The notes: a model not told the origin generated them from the letters alone. 35,768 nucleotides of DNA from Peptacetobacter sp900539645 (GCF_047807365.1 NZ_JBLOUI010000027.1:1-35768), one strand, 5' to 3'. Positions 24,601 to 31,770 are shown, counted from the first letter of the stretch. Numbers and translations: made by a program.

Positions 24601-25520
24601 ACTTTTATTTTGTATTTATTCTTTATTTTATTGAAGTCCTCATGATTAGGTAAATCTATAAATTTTCCTTCTATAATTATTGTTTCTTCACCATCTTTTA
24701 AATTGCTTAAATCCCATTCTATTCCTTCATTTTCTTCTATTGGCATATTATCTTGAGCTACTAATAACTTTACTCTATTTTTTAATATTTGTTTTATTTC
24801 ATCCTCATTATAGGAATTTACATCTATTTCACCAAGATTTAAGTTAATAGTTTTTTCAGATGCATTTCTTGTTGGAATAACTATTGTTACTTCTCTATTA
24901 TATGGAATATTTAACAATTCACATTCAAGAAAAGTGTTTTCATATATCAACAATTTCTTTCCTTCTTTAGATATTGTATATTCTCTCAAACCAGTACAAT
25001 ATTGAAATACATTATTTCCCACATATTCTAAATTAGGTCCAAAGTTTATTTTTCCAGGAAGGTTTTGATTTTGTTCTTTTCTACTAGCAGAAAAAGCTCC
25101 TTGCTCTATTCTTTTTAATGAATTAGGTAATTCTATATTCTTTAATGTAGGAATTTTGGCAAATGCATTTCTTCCTATTTCTTCTAATCCTTCATTAAAT
25201 TTAACTTCTGCTAATTTTGTTCCAGAAAAAGCAGCCATACCTATACTTTTTATTGTTGAGCTAAACTCTACATTTTTTAAATTACCACAATTTGCAAATG
25301 CAGATGCTCCTACATTCTCTAAACCTTCATTTAATATAACTTTTTTAATAGTTGTATTCTTTATAAAAGCATTTTTCCCTATCGAAGTAACTGTCACACC
25401 ATCTATTTGTTCAGGAATAATAATGACCTCTGTATCTGTTCCTAAATACTTACTAATCGTTCCTGTCTCTTTATCAAACTCAAACTGATCAGATGGAGTT
25501 GGTGTTGTTACCCCCCCCAT
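21606..25520 (-). CDS. Cell-wall surface protein body: LRR, FIVAR and CWB2 repeats (separated from its signal peptide)
   Basis: A 1304-residue frame holding, in order: BspA-type leucine-rich repeats (about 1-530; repeated SIGKNAF / ITSLYIP-like units); two FIVAR-like helical repeats (about 545-675); a second LRR_5 block (about 690-960); a Pro/Glu-rich linker (near 985-1010); and three CWB2 repeats (KIAGENRYDTS, AFAGENRYETA and RVAGEDRYDTS starts), which hold surface proteins non-covalently to the wall. The first residues here are not a signal peptide. The true N-terminus is the separate frame at 25489-25689, joined only if the G-run at 25511-25518 changes length. The apparent ATG lies at the edge of that G-run and has no ribosome site, so this frame is probably silent or poorly expressed as read. 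Likely role: adhesion or matrix/host contact, by family. Confidence 0.85.
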   Translation of the reverse strand: MGGVTTPTPSDQFEFDKETGTISKYLGTDTEVIIIPEQIDGVTVTSIGKNAFIKNTTIKKVILNEGLENVGASAFANCGNLKNVEFSSTIKSIGMAAFSGTKLAEVKFNEGLEEIGRNAFAKIPTLKNIELPNSLKRIEQGAFSASRKEQNQNLPGKINFGPNLEYVGNNVFQYCTGLREYTISKEGKKLLIYENTFLECELLNIPYNREVTIVIPTRNASEKTINLNLGEIDVNSYNEDEIKQILKNRVKLLVAQDNMPIEENEGIEWDLSNLKDGEETIIIEGKFIDLPNHEDFNKIKNKYKIKVTLNLKKSDIKWTSKDFTSGECAYTATDGQYFGITGLTDSGKEKLEKTKTIAIPKYVENTDGSKKLVEGIGKEAFKNMGIEGITFPSDLDGKKDFVIDAGAFSGNNISSLSIPNYVKFIDSEAFKGNKITSLYIPASVLRIGNASFQGNEISKLEFSDDVELIQIDNYSFSGNRIKEVHLPYSIFKLLGEVFKDQKNRDEIDDNKVSLYTRNPKHLTEETYIQTKSDYHKFILKGETVNREELYKEIKEANKLNPSEYNSEKWNVFENVLNNAKAVFEKEDSTQAQINEQLNKLSDALAVLTDGVNKTDLRKLISSIGDLKETLYTSESWKNLMDEKAKAQSTLDKSKDQKEIDAAKNSLQKAIDELKIKDEMKYNVDDFTFNGTVITGYSEKGKEKFKTNKYLVIPEKNDKGQNITEIGKQAFETTDGVIMGTDTVKSPNGLLSVSIPDSVTKIDEGAFRFNRIKTIKLPSKLREIGLQAFNGNTLISVSIPDSVIKVGAGAFSVNTDMTSIKLSNSMKTVPEGICARNTSLTSVTIPNGVEVIGQSAFVGTVLKQIKIPNTVKEIQYLAFASTRLESIEIPGSVKTIGEQAFANNKKWRTTKKLVLHEGVETIGENAFKECLLKEVNLPYSLKSLHPTAFQKSNDYVDMITKLYTSNSNHLNFEKDGDTYEIIYKAPSEPSVPSIPSTPEKPQEEEKPDEGVKVEVVDKIAGENRYDTSVDISQKVYSSSQKVYLVSGEKFPDALSSAALAGKGDGPILLINDNNIDKILAEINRLGAKEIVFVGGNSISKANKDKIKKFAESKSSVVSAFAGENRYETAIKVAEETIAKRGNKGKVIIADGRNYPDAVSIASFSSKEGIPVILVNGNNVPKEVKAFLNKYKIKDAIVVGGTKAVGSDIEKLFTKVERVAGEDRYDTSKKIAERFFANSKTIFVASGESFADSLSVSYYAGKEHSPILLTKANSLDNDTRDYLNANKDKNYIIIGGDKAVNPNLFN

Positions 25521-25689
25521 TTTGATTAGAATCTATATTTTCTACTTCTGTTCCAGTCGTATTTCCAGACACAACCTCATTTTGTTCAATTGAAGATTCT
25601 AAACCTTCAACATCAGCAAACACATCCACATGACTCATAGAAAGTCCTAATGCTACAGCCAATGCTATTGATAATGATTTCTTAAACAT
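25489..25689 (-). CDS. Signal peptide and N-terminus of the LRR/CWB2 surface protein, cut short by a frameshift
   Basis: 66 residues: a Sec signal peptide (basic start MFKKS, hydrophobic core about 6-20, cleavage near VFA-DV at residues 24-26), then an acidic Asn/Gly-rich stretch. GGGGGTG stands 7 bases before the ATG. The frame runs into eight G (GGG GGG GGT) and stops 10 codons later at 25489-25491. Removing one G, or adding two, carries it directly into the 1304-residue body, giving a 1360-residue secreted protein. As read, the product is a short secreted peptide only. Confidence 0.8.
   Translation of the reverse strand: MFKKSLSIALAVALGLSMSHVDVFADVEGLESSIEQNEVVSGNTTGTEVENIDSNQNGGGNNTNSI
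25511..25518 (-). repeat. Homopolymeric G8 tract (phase-variation switch candidate)
   Basis: Eight consecutive C on the plus strand (G on the coding strand), at the junction of the two frames of the surface-protein gene. In a window this AT-rich such a run is conspicuous. It sits just after the signal peptide region, where slipped-strand changes turn a surface protein on or off. Confidence 0.8.
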
Positions 25690-25902
25690 TAAAACACCCC
25701 CATATTATAAATTAAAATAAATCGTGTCAATTCGAGTATATCATATAAAATATTACTTAAGTTTATATTACGCTATACTATTTATATATATACATATAGA
25801 TAAAATCTATATTTTTTTATTAGATTATAGAAAAAGTATAGTTATTAAACTATTTTTGTATCTTTCTTCTTATTTATTAGACAATTTTATAATTTACTGC
25901 AT

Positions 25903-25946
25903 AAAAATACCCTAGCTTATTGGAATTTCTCCAATAAGCTAGGGTA
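25903..25946 (-). terminator. Strong terminator of the ArsC-like gene
   Basis: A perfect 16-bp stem TACCCTAGCTTATTGG/CCAATAAGCTAGGGTA with a 7-base loop, followed by TTTTT on the minus strand, about 25 bases past the stop codon. Confidence 0.9.
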
Positions 25947-25970
25947 ATCTATTTTCATGTGGGGCATTTT

Positions 25971-26327
25971 TTATTCGCTAAGTAATGCTTTCTGCCAGTC
26001 TGCTTCCTTAAATCCTATAAGAACTGCTTCTCCTGCATCAAATATAGGTCTTTTTATAAGCATCCCATCAGAAGCTAGTATATCAAGAAGTTTGTCATCT
26101 GATTCAACCTTTACAACGTCTTTTAAATTAAGTTCTCTATACTTTTTACCACTAGTATTGAAGAATTTTTTAATTTCAAGACCACTTCTTTTATACATTT
26201 CCTCTAATTCTTCTCTTGTAGGTGGTTCTTTTACAACATCCACCTCTTCAAATTCTATTCCATTTTCTGATAGCCAAGCCTTGGCTTTTCTAACTGTAGA
26301 TCATCTATTATATCCGTATAATTTCAT
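25971..26327 (-). CDS. ArsC/Spx-like thioredoxin-fold protein, probable selenoprotein (UGA at residue 9)
   Basis: Reading through one in-frame TGA (26301-26303) gives 118 residues, the normal length of the ArsC/Spx/YffB family. The N-terminus MKLYGYNR-U-STVRKAKAWL matches the family start (M-x-L-Y-x-x-x-x-C-S/T-x-C-R-K-A-x-x-W-L) exactly, with UGA at the first redox cysteine. The second cysteine is Val12. The later conserved KRPIFDAGEAVLIGFKEADW block is intact. The ATG at 26327 has GGAGG at 7-base spacing, and no other lesion exists. A hairpin 14 bases after the UGA resembles a bacterial SECIS. A thiol/selenol reductase is likely; arsenate or adaptor roles are both open. Without read-through, the gene would be a pseudogene, or start at the GTG at 26243 without its active site. 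Confidence 0.75.
26272..26286 (-). other. SECIS-like stem-loop downstream of the in-frame UGA
   Basis: On the minus strand AGCCAA-GGC-TTGGCT forms a 6-bp stem with a three-base loop beginning with G. The stem starts 14 bases and the loop 20 bases after the UGA. Bacterial SECIS elements lie in the coding region immediately 3' of UGA at about this distance and need a G among the first loop bases (E. coli fdhF loop lies about 18 bases after UGA). The codons under the hairpin still encode conserved KAKAWL residues. Confidence 0.55.
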
Positions 26328-26506
26328 AACATTTCCTCCAAATAAACAATTTCATTATTTATATAATCTATACATACCCTATTGTACTATAGATTAAACA
26401 AATACAAAATAATTAATATTTAATAATTATCTATATGTTTAAATGTTATTAATCATATCTCTTCTTTTAAAGAAATTTTTTACTCATTTAATTTATTCTC
26501 AAAATC

Positions 26507-27139
26507 TTATTTACAATTTATAAGCTCTTCCATAGTCATTTTTACATCGTTGCTTTTCATAATCAAAGACATAACTGCAATATCATCGCAGTATTTTAGT
26601 GTTTCTGCTGCATTTGAAGAATCTATTCCTCCGAGTGCTACAACCTTGACTTTTGTTAATTCTCCGCCCATTTTCAAAAGTTCAAGTCCCCTTGGTTTTA
26701 ACCCTTCTTTGCATTTTGTTTCATATATATGTGAAAGTGTAATATATGAAACTTTTACACCATATTTACTGCAAAGTTCTTCCATTTCAGCTACTTCGTC
26801 CGCACTATGTAGAGAAAGTCCTATCTGTTTTTCAATCTTAAAATTATACCTCTCTTCTAACTTCTCTTTAAATAGCCAAAATGGAAGGTGTATTCCATCG
26901 CAGTCGGTGTCTTCATAAGCTTTGAACTTACTGTTTATTATAATAGATGTTTTTTTTCTTACATCAACTGGAAGAGATTGAGATATTTTTTCATAAATAC
27001 AAATTACCTCTTCATCAGTTAAATCTTTTTCTCTGATAATTATATTATCTACTCCATTTATACAAGCTTCTTTGATTCTATCAAAGTACTCTTGCTCGCT
27101 GCATAGAGTCCTATTTGTAATTAAATACAAATTTATCAC
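26507..27139 (-). CDS. tenI: TenI-like thiazole tautomerase (ThiE/TenI superfamily)
   Basis: A TIM-barrel protein of 210 residues in the thiamine phosphate synthase/TenI superfamily. The stretch SHIYETKCKEGLKPRGLELL is close to Bacillus TenI (GHVFETDCKKGLEGRG), including the catalytic histidine (His137). The blocks IIREKDLT, GLSLHSADE and VVALGG are shared by the superfamily. The ThiE-specific diphosphate and pyrimidine-binding pattern is weak. I therefore favour TenI, which aromatises the thiazole tautomer made by ThiG. ThiE activity is the alternative, since no other ThiE is seen here. The GTG at 27139 is only two bases from AAAGG; a TTG three codons in is better spaced, so the start is uncertain. 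Last gene of the thi operon, 5 bases after thiH. Confidence 0.75.
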   Translation of the reverse strand: MINLYLITNRTLCSEQEYFDRIKEACINGVDNIIIREKDLTDEEVICIYEKISQSLPVDVRKKTSIIINSKFKAYEDTDCDGIHLPFWLFKEKLEERYNFKIEKQIGLSLHSADEVAEMEELCSKYGVKVSYITLSHIYETKCKEGLKPRGLELLKMGGELTKVKVVALGGIDSSNAAETLKYCDDIAVMSLIMKSNDVKMTMEELINCK

Positions 27140-27144
27140 TACCT

Positions 27145-28272
27145 TTATTTCTGGCTTCTAGCTGTATAATCAAATCTTTCCCAGTCTTTGAATACATGCT
27201 GATAGCCAATTTCTTTTAACATTGCTGTAACTTCAGGCACTTCGCAGTCGTGATTTGGTTCAAACTGCGCTGTATCGTGTTCATTCTGAGAATGTCCACC
27301 TACATCAGTAGACACACCTGCACTTAGTTTAGTTACACCAAATGGTATTATATGTTTTCTTGTTTCTAAGTTTTCTCTAGTAGATACGTTTAATCCTGCA
27401 TGAGGGTCAAATAATCTCATAACTAACATAGCCTGAACCATATTAGTATCAGTTACTTCCATTATTCCTTCAAAGCATCCTTTGAAAGGTCTTATTCTAG
27501 GTGCAGAATAAGATAATTCAATATATGGATAATGATCTTTTAAATATTCTCCATGAAGTATAGTAAAGAATGCATCTGTTCTCCATTTATAAAGTCCTAA
27601 AAGTGCTCCTAAAGTAAGGGTTCTCATACCTGCTTTTGCCCCTCTTTCAGGTGCATCTAATCTCCATTTGTAGTTGGCTTTTGGTCCTTTTATATGTACT
27701 TTTTTGTACATTTCTTCATTATATGTTTCCTGATATACAGTAAGACCTTCTGCTCCATTTTCTACTAAATGTTTGTATCCTTCAACACTCATAGGATATA
27801 CTTCTATCCCTATTGAAGGGAAGTATTTAGTAGCTAAGTTTACAGCCTCTCCTATATATTCAATGCTAGACATTTTTTCGCTTTCTCCAGTAAGTATTAA
27901 TATATGTTTAAATCCCTGTTCAGCTATTGCCTGACATTCTTTATCTATTTCTTCCATGTTTAATTTTTTTCTCTTGATTCCACTGTGGCAATTGTATCCG
28001 CAGTATACACAGTGGTTTTCACAGTAGTTTGCTATATACATAGGAGTATATAAAGTTAATGCTCTACCAAAATTCTGTATACTTATTCTATGTGCTTTCT
28101 GAGCCATAGCTTCTAAGTGTTTTTCTGCTGTTGGAGATAATAAGTTTAGAACATCTTTATGGTCTAATTTATCCTTTTCTAAACTTCTTAAAACATCATA
28201 GTCTGTTACATTTTCCCAATATTTATCAAAATCAAAGTCCTTATACTGTTCTATTACTTCATAGAAACTCAT
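27145..28272 (-). CDS. thiH: 2-iminoacetate synthase ThiH
   Basis: Radical-SAM enzyme that cleaves tyrosine to dehydroglycine (2-iminoacetate) for the thiazole moiety, the anaerobic alternative to glycine oxidase ThiO. The 4Fe-4S motif CENHCVYC (Cys84, Cys88, Cys91) is intact. It is followed by ThiH/BATS-family blocks such as ILILTGE, GIEVYPM and the C-terminal GVSTDVGGH. The 375-residue length is normal. It sits 33 bases downstream of thiG in the thi operon and supplies the third substrate to ThiG. Choice of ThiH agrees with an anaerobe. Confidence 0.95.
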   Translation of the reverse strand: MSFYEVIEQYKDFDFDKYWENVTDYDVLRSLEKDKLDHKDVLNLLSPTAEKHLEAMAQKAHRISIQNFGRALTLYTPMYIANYCENHCVYCGYNCHSGIKRKKLNMEEIDKECQAIAEQGFKHILILTGESEKMSSIEYIGEAVNLATKYFPSIGIEVYPMSVEGYKHLVENGAEGLTVYQETYNEEMYKKVHIKGPKANYKWRLDAPERGAKAGMRTLTLGALLGLYKWRTDAFFTILHGEYLKDHYPYIELSYSAPRIRPFKGCFEGIMEVTDTNMVQAMLVMRLFDPHAGLNVSTRENLETRKHIIPFGVTKLSAGVSTDVGGHSQNEHDTAQFEPNHDCEVPEVTAMLKEIGYQHVFKDWERFDYTARSQK

Positions 28273-28305
28273 TTCTTATCGCCTGCTTTCTTATTCTTAA
28301 TTTCC

Positions 28306-29088
28306 CTATTTATTTAAGTTTCCTAAAAATCCTGTTAATGGTGATGATGCATTAGCATATTCTGAAACTGCACCTGTTTTAGCTAAGTATGCAGCTCTTC
28401 CTCCCTCAACTGCTAATTTAAATGCTTTTGCCATTTCAACTGGATCTCCTGCAGATGCTATAGCAGTATTTACTAAAACTGCATCAGCTCCCATTTCCAT
28501 AGCTTCCATAGCCTGAGATGGTTTACCTATACCAGCATCTACTATTATTGGTATATCTAATTCTTCTATCATTATTCTTATCATTTCTTTCATCTGAAGA
28601 CCTCTGTTAGATCCTATAGGAGCTCCAAGTGGCATAACAGCTGCTGCACCTGCTTCTATTAATCTTCTTCCTGCATAAAGGTCTGGAGTCATGTATGGTA
28701 ATACAACAAATCCTTCATCAGCTAAAACTTTAGTAGCTTTTATTGTTTCTTCGTTGTCTGGAAGTAAGTATCTCATATCTGATATAACTTCTATTTTTAT
28801 AAAATCTCCACATCCCATTTTTCTAGAAATTCTAGCTATTCTTATCGCTTCTTCTGCATTTGTAGCTCCTGAAGTATTTGGAAGTATTGTCATATCTTTA
28901 GGTATGTAAGTAAGTATATTTTCTTCTTTGTTTCTTTCGTCTAAGTCTACTCTTCTAAGAGCCATTGTTATTATTTCACTTCCACTAGCTTCTATAACTT
29001 TTGGAAGCATATCATTTGAGCCGTATTTTCCTGTTCCTATTAGAAGTCTGCTATCAAATTCATGTCCTTTTAATACTAATTTATCCAT
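28306..29088 (-). CDS. thiG: Thiazole synthase ThiG
   Basis: Condenses deoxyxylulose-5-phosphate, dehydroglycine and the thiocarboxylate of ThiS to the thiazole phosphate. The 260-residue TIM barrel shows the family blocks LLIGTGKYGS, NTSGATNAEEAIRIARI, the KIE motif carrying the imine-forming Lys98, and the phosphate-binding GIGKPSQAMEAMEMGADAVL. AGGGGG precedes the ATG. It lies between thiF and thiH in the TPP-riboswitch-controlled operon. Confidence 0.96.
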   Translation of the reverse strand: MDKLVLKGHEFDSRLLIGTGKYGSNDMLPKVIEASGSEIITMALRRVDLDERNKEENILTYIPKDMTILPNTSGATNAEEAIRIARISRKMGCGDFIKIEVISDMRYLLPDNEETIKATKVLADEGFVVLPYMTPDLYAGRRLIEAGAAAVMPLGAPIGSNRGLQMKEMIRIMIEELDIPIIVDAGIGKPSQAMEAMEMGADAVLVNTAIASAGDPVEMAKAFKLAVEGGRAAYLAKTGAVSEYANASSPLTGFLGNLNK

Positions 29089-29149
29089 TTTTTATTCCCC
29101 CTATTTTTAGATTACTTTCAATAATCTTTTTTATAATAAAATAATAAAA

Positions 29150-29944
29150 TTATTCGCCATCTACTAGTATCTGTACTACTTTATTTGCCATGTGATTTGC
29201 ACAAATCGAAACTCTAGGAGCCATTAATCCATCTCCTTCTTTAGCTTCATTTACAAAATCTCCACAAATATAAAACTTATCTCTTATTTTTTTAGTCTGT
29301 ATTATGTTTGAATCATAGTATCCAGCCATTCCTGAAGAAGCAACTAGATACTTATCTCTCATGTGTATCAATACATAATTGCTTATTTCTGCCTTGCAAT
29401 TTGGATTGTCAAAGGCCTCTACAATAATATCTGCTTCAGAAAATAACTCCATATTTTCCTTGCTTATTTTTTCATTTACCAAAGTTATATCTACAAAAGG
29501 ATTTATTCTTTCAATATTTTCTTTTGTAGCCTCAGTTTTGAGTTTGCCAATATCATTTATGAAATAATTCTGTCTATTTAGGTTTGAAGGCTCTACAACA
29601 TCAAAGTCTGCAAGTATTAATTTTCCTACTCCAATTCTTGCAAGGGAACTGGCTATATTAGAGCCAAGTCCCCCTAATCCAAGAATTGCAACCCTTCCTT
29701 TTTTCAAAGCCTGATGAACATTTGGCGTATGTCTAGCAGTTAAAAGAGCTTCAAATTCTTCAAGAGTAGGTTTCTTACCTTTTTGAATAAGTACTACTCT
29801 ATCATTCTCTTTTAATACCTTATCCTCTATTGGGAATCCATTTACAATTATTACATCACAAAGTTTGTTGTATTCATTTTTTAATTCTTTGGCAGTTATA
29901 CCTTCTTTAGCAGATATTTTCTTTTCATTTAGAAAAATATCCAT
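29150..29944 (-). CDS. thiF: ThiS adenylyltransferase ThiF with N-terminal ThiS-like domain
   Basis: Activates the ThiS C-terminus by adenylation. The catalytic part (from about residue 80) has the nucleotide-binding GLGGLGSN (89-96), LADFDVVEPSNLNRQ with Arg124, and the crossover region. The first 55 residues form a separate ubiquitin-like domain (IFLNEKKISAKEGITAKEL, ending VLIQKG) that lacks the GG terminus, so it cannot be a sulfur carrier. This layout matches the clostridial ThiF type 2 group as I know it. No CxxC zinc pairs are visible. It starts 5 bases after thiS, implying coupled translation. Confidence 0.9.
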   Translation of the reverse strand: MDIFLNEKKISAKEGITAKELKNEYNKLCDVIIVNGFPIEDKVLKENDRVVLIQKGKKPTLEEFEALLTARHTPNVHQALKKGRVAILGLGGLGSNIASSLARIGVGKLILADFDVVEPSNLNRQNYFINDIGKLKTEATKENIERINPFVDITLVNEKISKENMELFSEADIIVEAFDNPNCKAEISNYVLIHMRDKYLVASSGMAGYYDSNIIQTKKIRDKFYICGDFVNEAKEGDGLMAPRVSICANHMANKVVQILVDGE

Positions 29945-29949
29945 TATTT

Positions 29950-30144
29950 TTAACCGCCTCCAACGAAAGCTATTAATTCCACCATAGCTTCTTTATCTGG
30001 TATATAAGTATCGTATTCAGATTCGTCTACTATTTTCATATCTATCTCAACAACTACTCTGTTTCTGTCTATTTTGTAGTTTTCTAGTATCTGAGAAACA
30101 GTAGTACCTTCTGGAAACTGTACTTCTTTTCCATTAACTTTCAT
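29950..30144 (-). CDS. thiS: Sulfur carrier protein ThiS
   Basis: A 64-residue ubiquitin-fold sulfur carrier beginning MKVNGKEVQFPEGTTVSQIL and ending VELIAFVGGG. The terminal Gly-Gly receives AMP and then sulfur as a thiocarboxylate. An ATG five codons upstream overlaps the ribosome site GGAGGTG, so the start is placed at the second ATG (30142-30144), 6 bases after it. Located between thiC and thiF. Confidence 0.93.
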   Translation of the reverse strand: MKVNGKEVQFPEGTTVSQILENYKIDRNRVVVEIDMKIVDESEYDTYIPDKEAMVELIAFVGGG

Positions 30145-30194
30145 ATATTGCACCTCCATTTCGTTGCAATATTTTATTTATATAAATTTATATC

Positions 30195-31502
30195 TTAGTC
30201 AAATACTAAATCCACTTCTTCACCGTTGAATATTTTATTAACTGTTCTAAGTGCACACATTTTTCCGCACATAGTACAACTATCTTCGTGTTCTGGTTTA
30301 GAAGAATCTCTGTATTTTCTTGGTTTTTCTGGATCTAATGCTAATTCGAACATTGTAGCCCAGTCTAATTCTGCTCTGGCTTTAGACATAGCATTATCCC
30401 ATTCTCTAGCACCTTTTATTCCTTTTGCTATATCTCCTGCATGTGCAGCAATTTTTGTTGCAACTATACCTTCTTTCATATCATTTAAATCAGGTAATCT
30501 TAAGTGTTCTGCTGGAGTAACGTAGCATAAGAAGTCTACACCTTTAGATGCTGCAAGTGCTCCACCTATTGCACTAGTTATGTGGTCGTATCCTGGAGCA
30601 ACATCTGTTACTAGAGGTCCAAGTACATAGAATGGAGCTTCATGACATAATTTTTTTTCTAACATTACGTTAGCTTCTATTTCGTTTATTGCCATGTGTC
30701 CTGGTCCTTCTATCATAACCTGTACATTTCTCTCCCAAGCTCTCTTAGTAAGTTCACCTAAGTTTATAAGTTCCTGTATCTGAGCATAGTCAGTAGCATC
30801 TGCTATAGAACCTGGTCTACAAGCATCTCCTAAGCTTAGAGTAACATCGTATTTTTCGCATATATCAAGTATTTTATCGAAGTTAGTTAACATAGGGTTT
30901 TCTTTATTATTCATATACATCCATCCAAATAATAAAGAACCTCCTCTTGATACTATATGAGTTAATCTCTTATCTTTAGCTATTCTATCTCCTATTTCTT
31001 TAGTAAGACCTGCGTGTATTGTCATAAAGTCTACACCGTCTTTTGCATGCTGTTCTATAACCTGTAAGAACTGCTCTTCTGTTATTTTTACTAATGCAGT
31101 TTCTGTAAATCCAACAGCATCATACATAGGAACAGAACCTATCATTGCTGGAGATATTTCTACTACTTTTTCTCTGAATTCTCTTGTTTTACCATAGTTA
31201 CTAAGATCCATTATAGCTTCTGCTTTCATTTCTATAGCAGTTTTAACTTTTTCTAATTCCCGGTCTATATCTTTACAGTCTCTTGATATACCAAGGTTTA
31301 CGTTTATTTTAGTTTTTAACCCTTTACCTATACCTTCTGGGCTAAGTGATTTATGGTTTTTGTTGGCTGGGATAACAACTTTCCCCTGAGCAATTAATTC
31401 TCTTAATTCCTCTACGTCCATCATTTCTTTATCGGCAACTATTTCCATTTCTTTAGTTATTATTCCTTTTTTAGCTGCGTCAAGCTGTGTAGTGTAAGTC
31501 AT
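30195..31502 (-). CDS. thiC: Phosphomethylpyrimidine synthase ThiC
   Basis: Radical-SAM enzyme that rearranges aminoimidazole ribotide to hydroxymethylpyrimidine phosphate. The 435 residues match the short bacterial ThiC form. They include LMVEGPGHMAINEIEANV-like and PLVTDVAPGYDHITSAIGGA blocks (here IEGPGHMAIN), SLGDACRPGS, and the C-terminal iron-sulfur motif CTMCGKMC (Cys409, Cys412, Cys416). GGAGG lies before the ATG. First gene of the operon thiC-S-F-G-H-tenI, controlled by the TPP riboswitch 65 bases upstream. Confidence 0.97.
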   Translation of the reverse strand: MTYTTQLDAAKKGIITKEMEIVADKEMMDVEELRELIAQGKVVIPANKNHKSLSPEGIGKGLKTKINVNLGISRDCKDIDRELEKVKTAIEMKAEAIMDLSNYGKTREFREKVVEISPAMIGSVPMYDAVGFTETALVKITEEQFLQVIEQHAKDGVDFMTIHAGLTKEIGDRIAKDKRLTHIVSRGGSLLFGWMYMNNKENPMLTNFDKILDICEKYDVTLSLGDACRPGSIADATDYAQIQELINLGELTKRAWERNVQVMIEGPGHMAINEIEANVMLEKKLCHEAPFYVLGPLVTDVAPGYDHITSAIGGALAASKGVDFLCYVTPAEHLRLPDLNDMKEGIVATKIAAHAGDIAKGIKGAREWDNAMSKARAELDWATMFELALDPEKPRKYRDSSKPEHEDSCTMCGKMCALRTVNKIFNGEEVDLVFD

Positions 31503-31565
31503 ACAAATACCTCCATTTTTTATATTGAAAGCAATTTTTGCCCTCTTTTCGTTATTTTTTGCAAA

Positions 31566-31600
31566 TAAAAAAGTGCTTCCCTTACTTAGGAAAGCACTTT
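31566..31600 (-). terminator. Intrinsic terminator of the TPP riboswitch
   Basis: AAGTGCTT-CC pairs with GG-AAGCACTT (7-9 base loop) and is followed by TTTTTT on the minus strand, between the aptamer and thiC. It is the likely OFF structure when TPP is bound. Confidence 0.85.
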
Positions 31601-31674
31601 CATCTTCTCTGTTATACTAGTTTTGTACTTTTTATTCGTTGTACTCAAACTTTTACTTTATTGAAAATTTTCTA

Positions 31675-31770
31675 CTAGCTTCCCTTCGCAAGCATTATCT
31701 TGATCAGGTGTTTAGGGTTTGTAAGTTTTTGGCTTTCTCTCTCAGCTGACCTTATTTCAGCGCCCCTAGC
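31675..31770 (-). promoter_or_regulatory. TPP (THI-box) riboswitch aptamer
   Basis: The minus strand reads CTAGGGGCGCTGAAA, then the conserved GCTGAGAGA, then ACACCTGATCAAGATAATGC, then GCGAAGGGAAGCTAG. These are the landmark THI elements: CUGAGA in P2/J, ACCUGAUC, AUAAUGC and GGGAAGC, with P1 arms CTAG/CTAG. It should reduce thi operon expression when thiamine pyrophosphate is plentiful. Confidence 0.97.

Noticed and set aside
25704..25730. TTGACA/TATAAT promoter directly before the surface-protein gene
   Set aside because: The spacer is only 15 bases and the transcript would begin about 8 bases before the start codon, leaving no room for the ribosome site; the real promoter is probably further upstream but I could not place it.
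25971..26243. Short ArsC-like protein starting at the GTG at 26243
   Set aside because: It would lack the active-site strand and helix that are plainly encoded upstream in frame behind a perfect ribosome site; read-through of one UGA restores a full-length family member.
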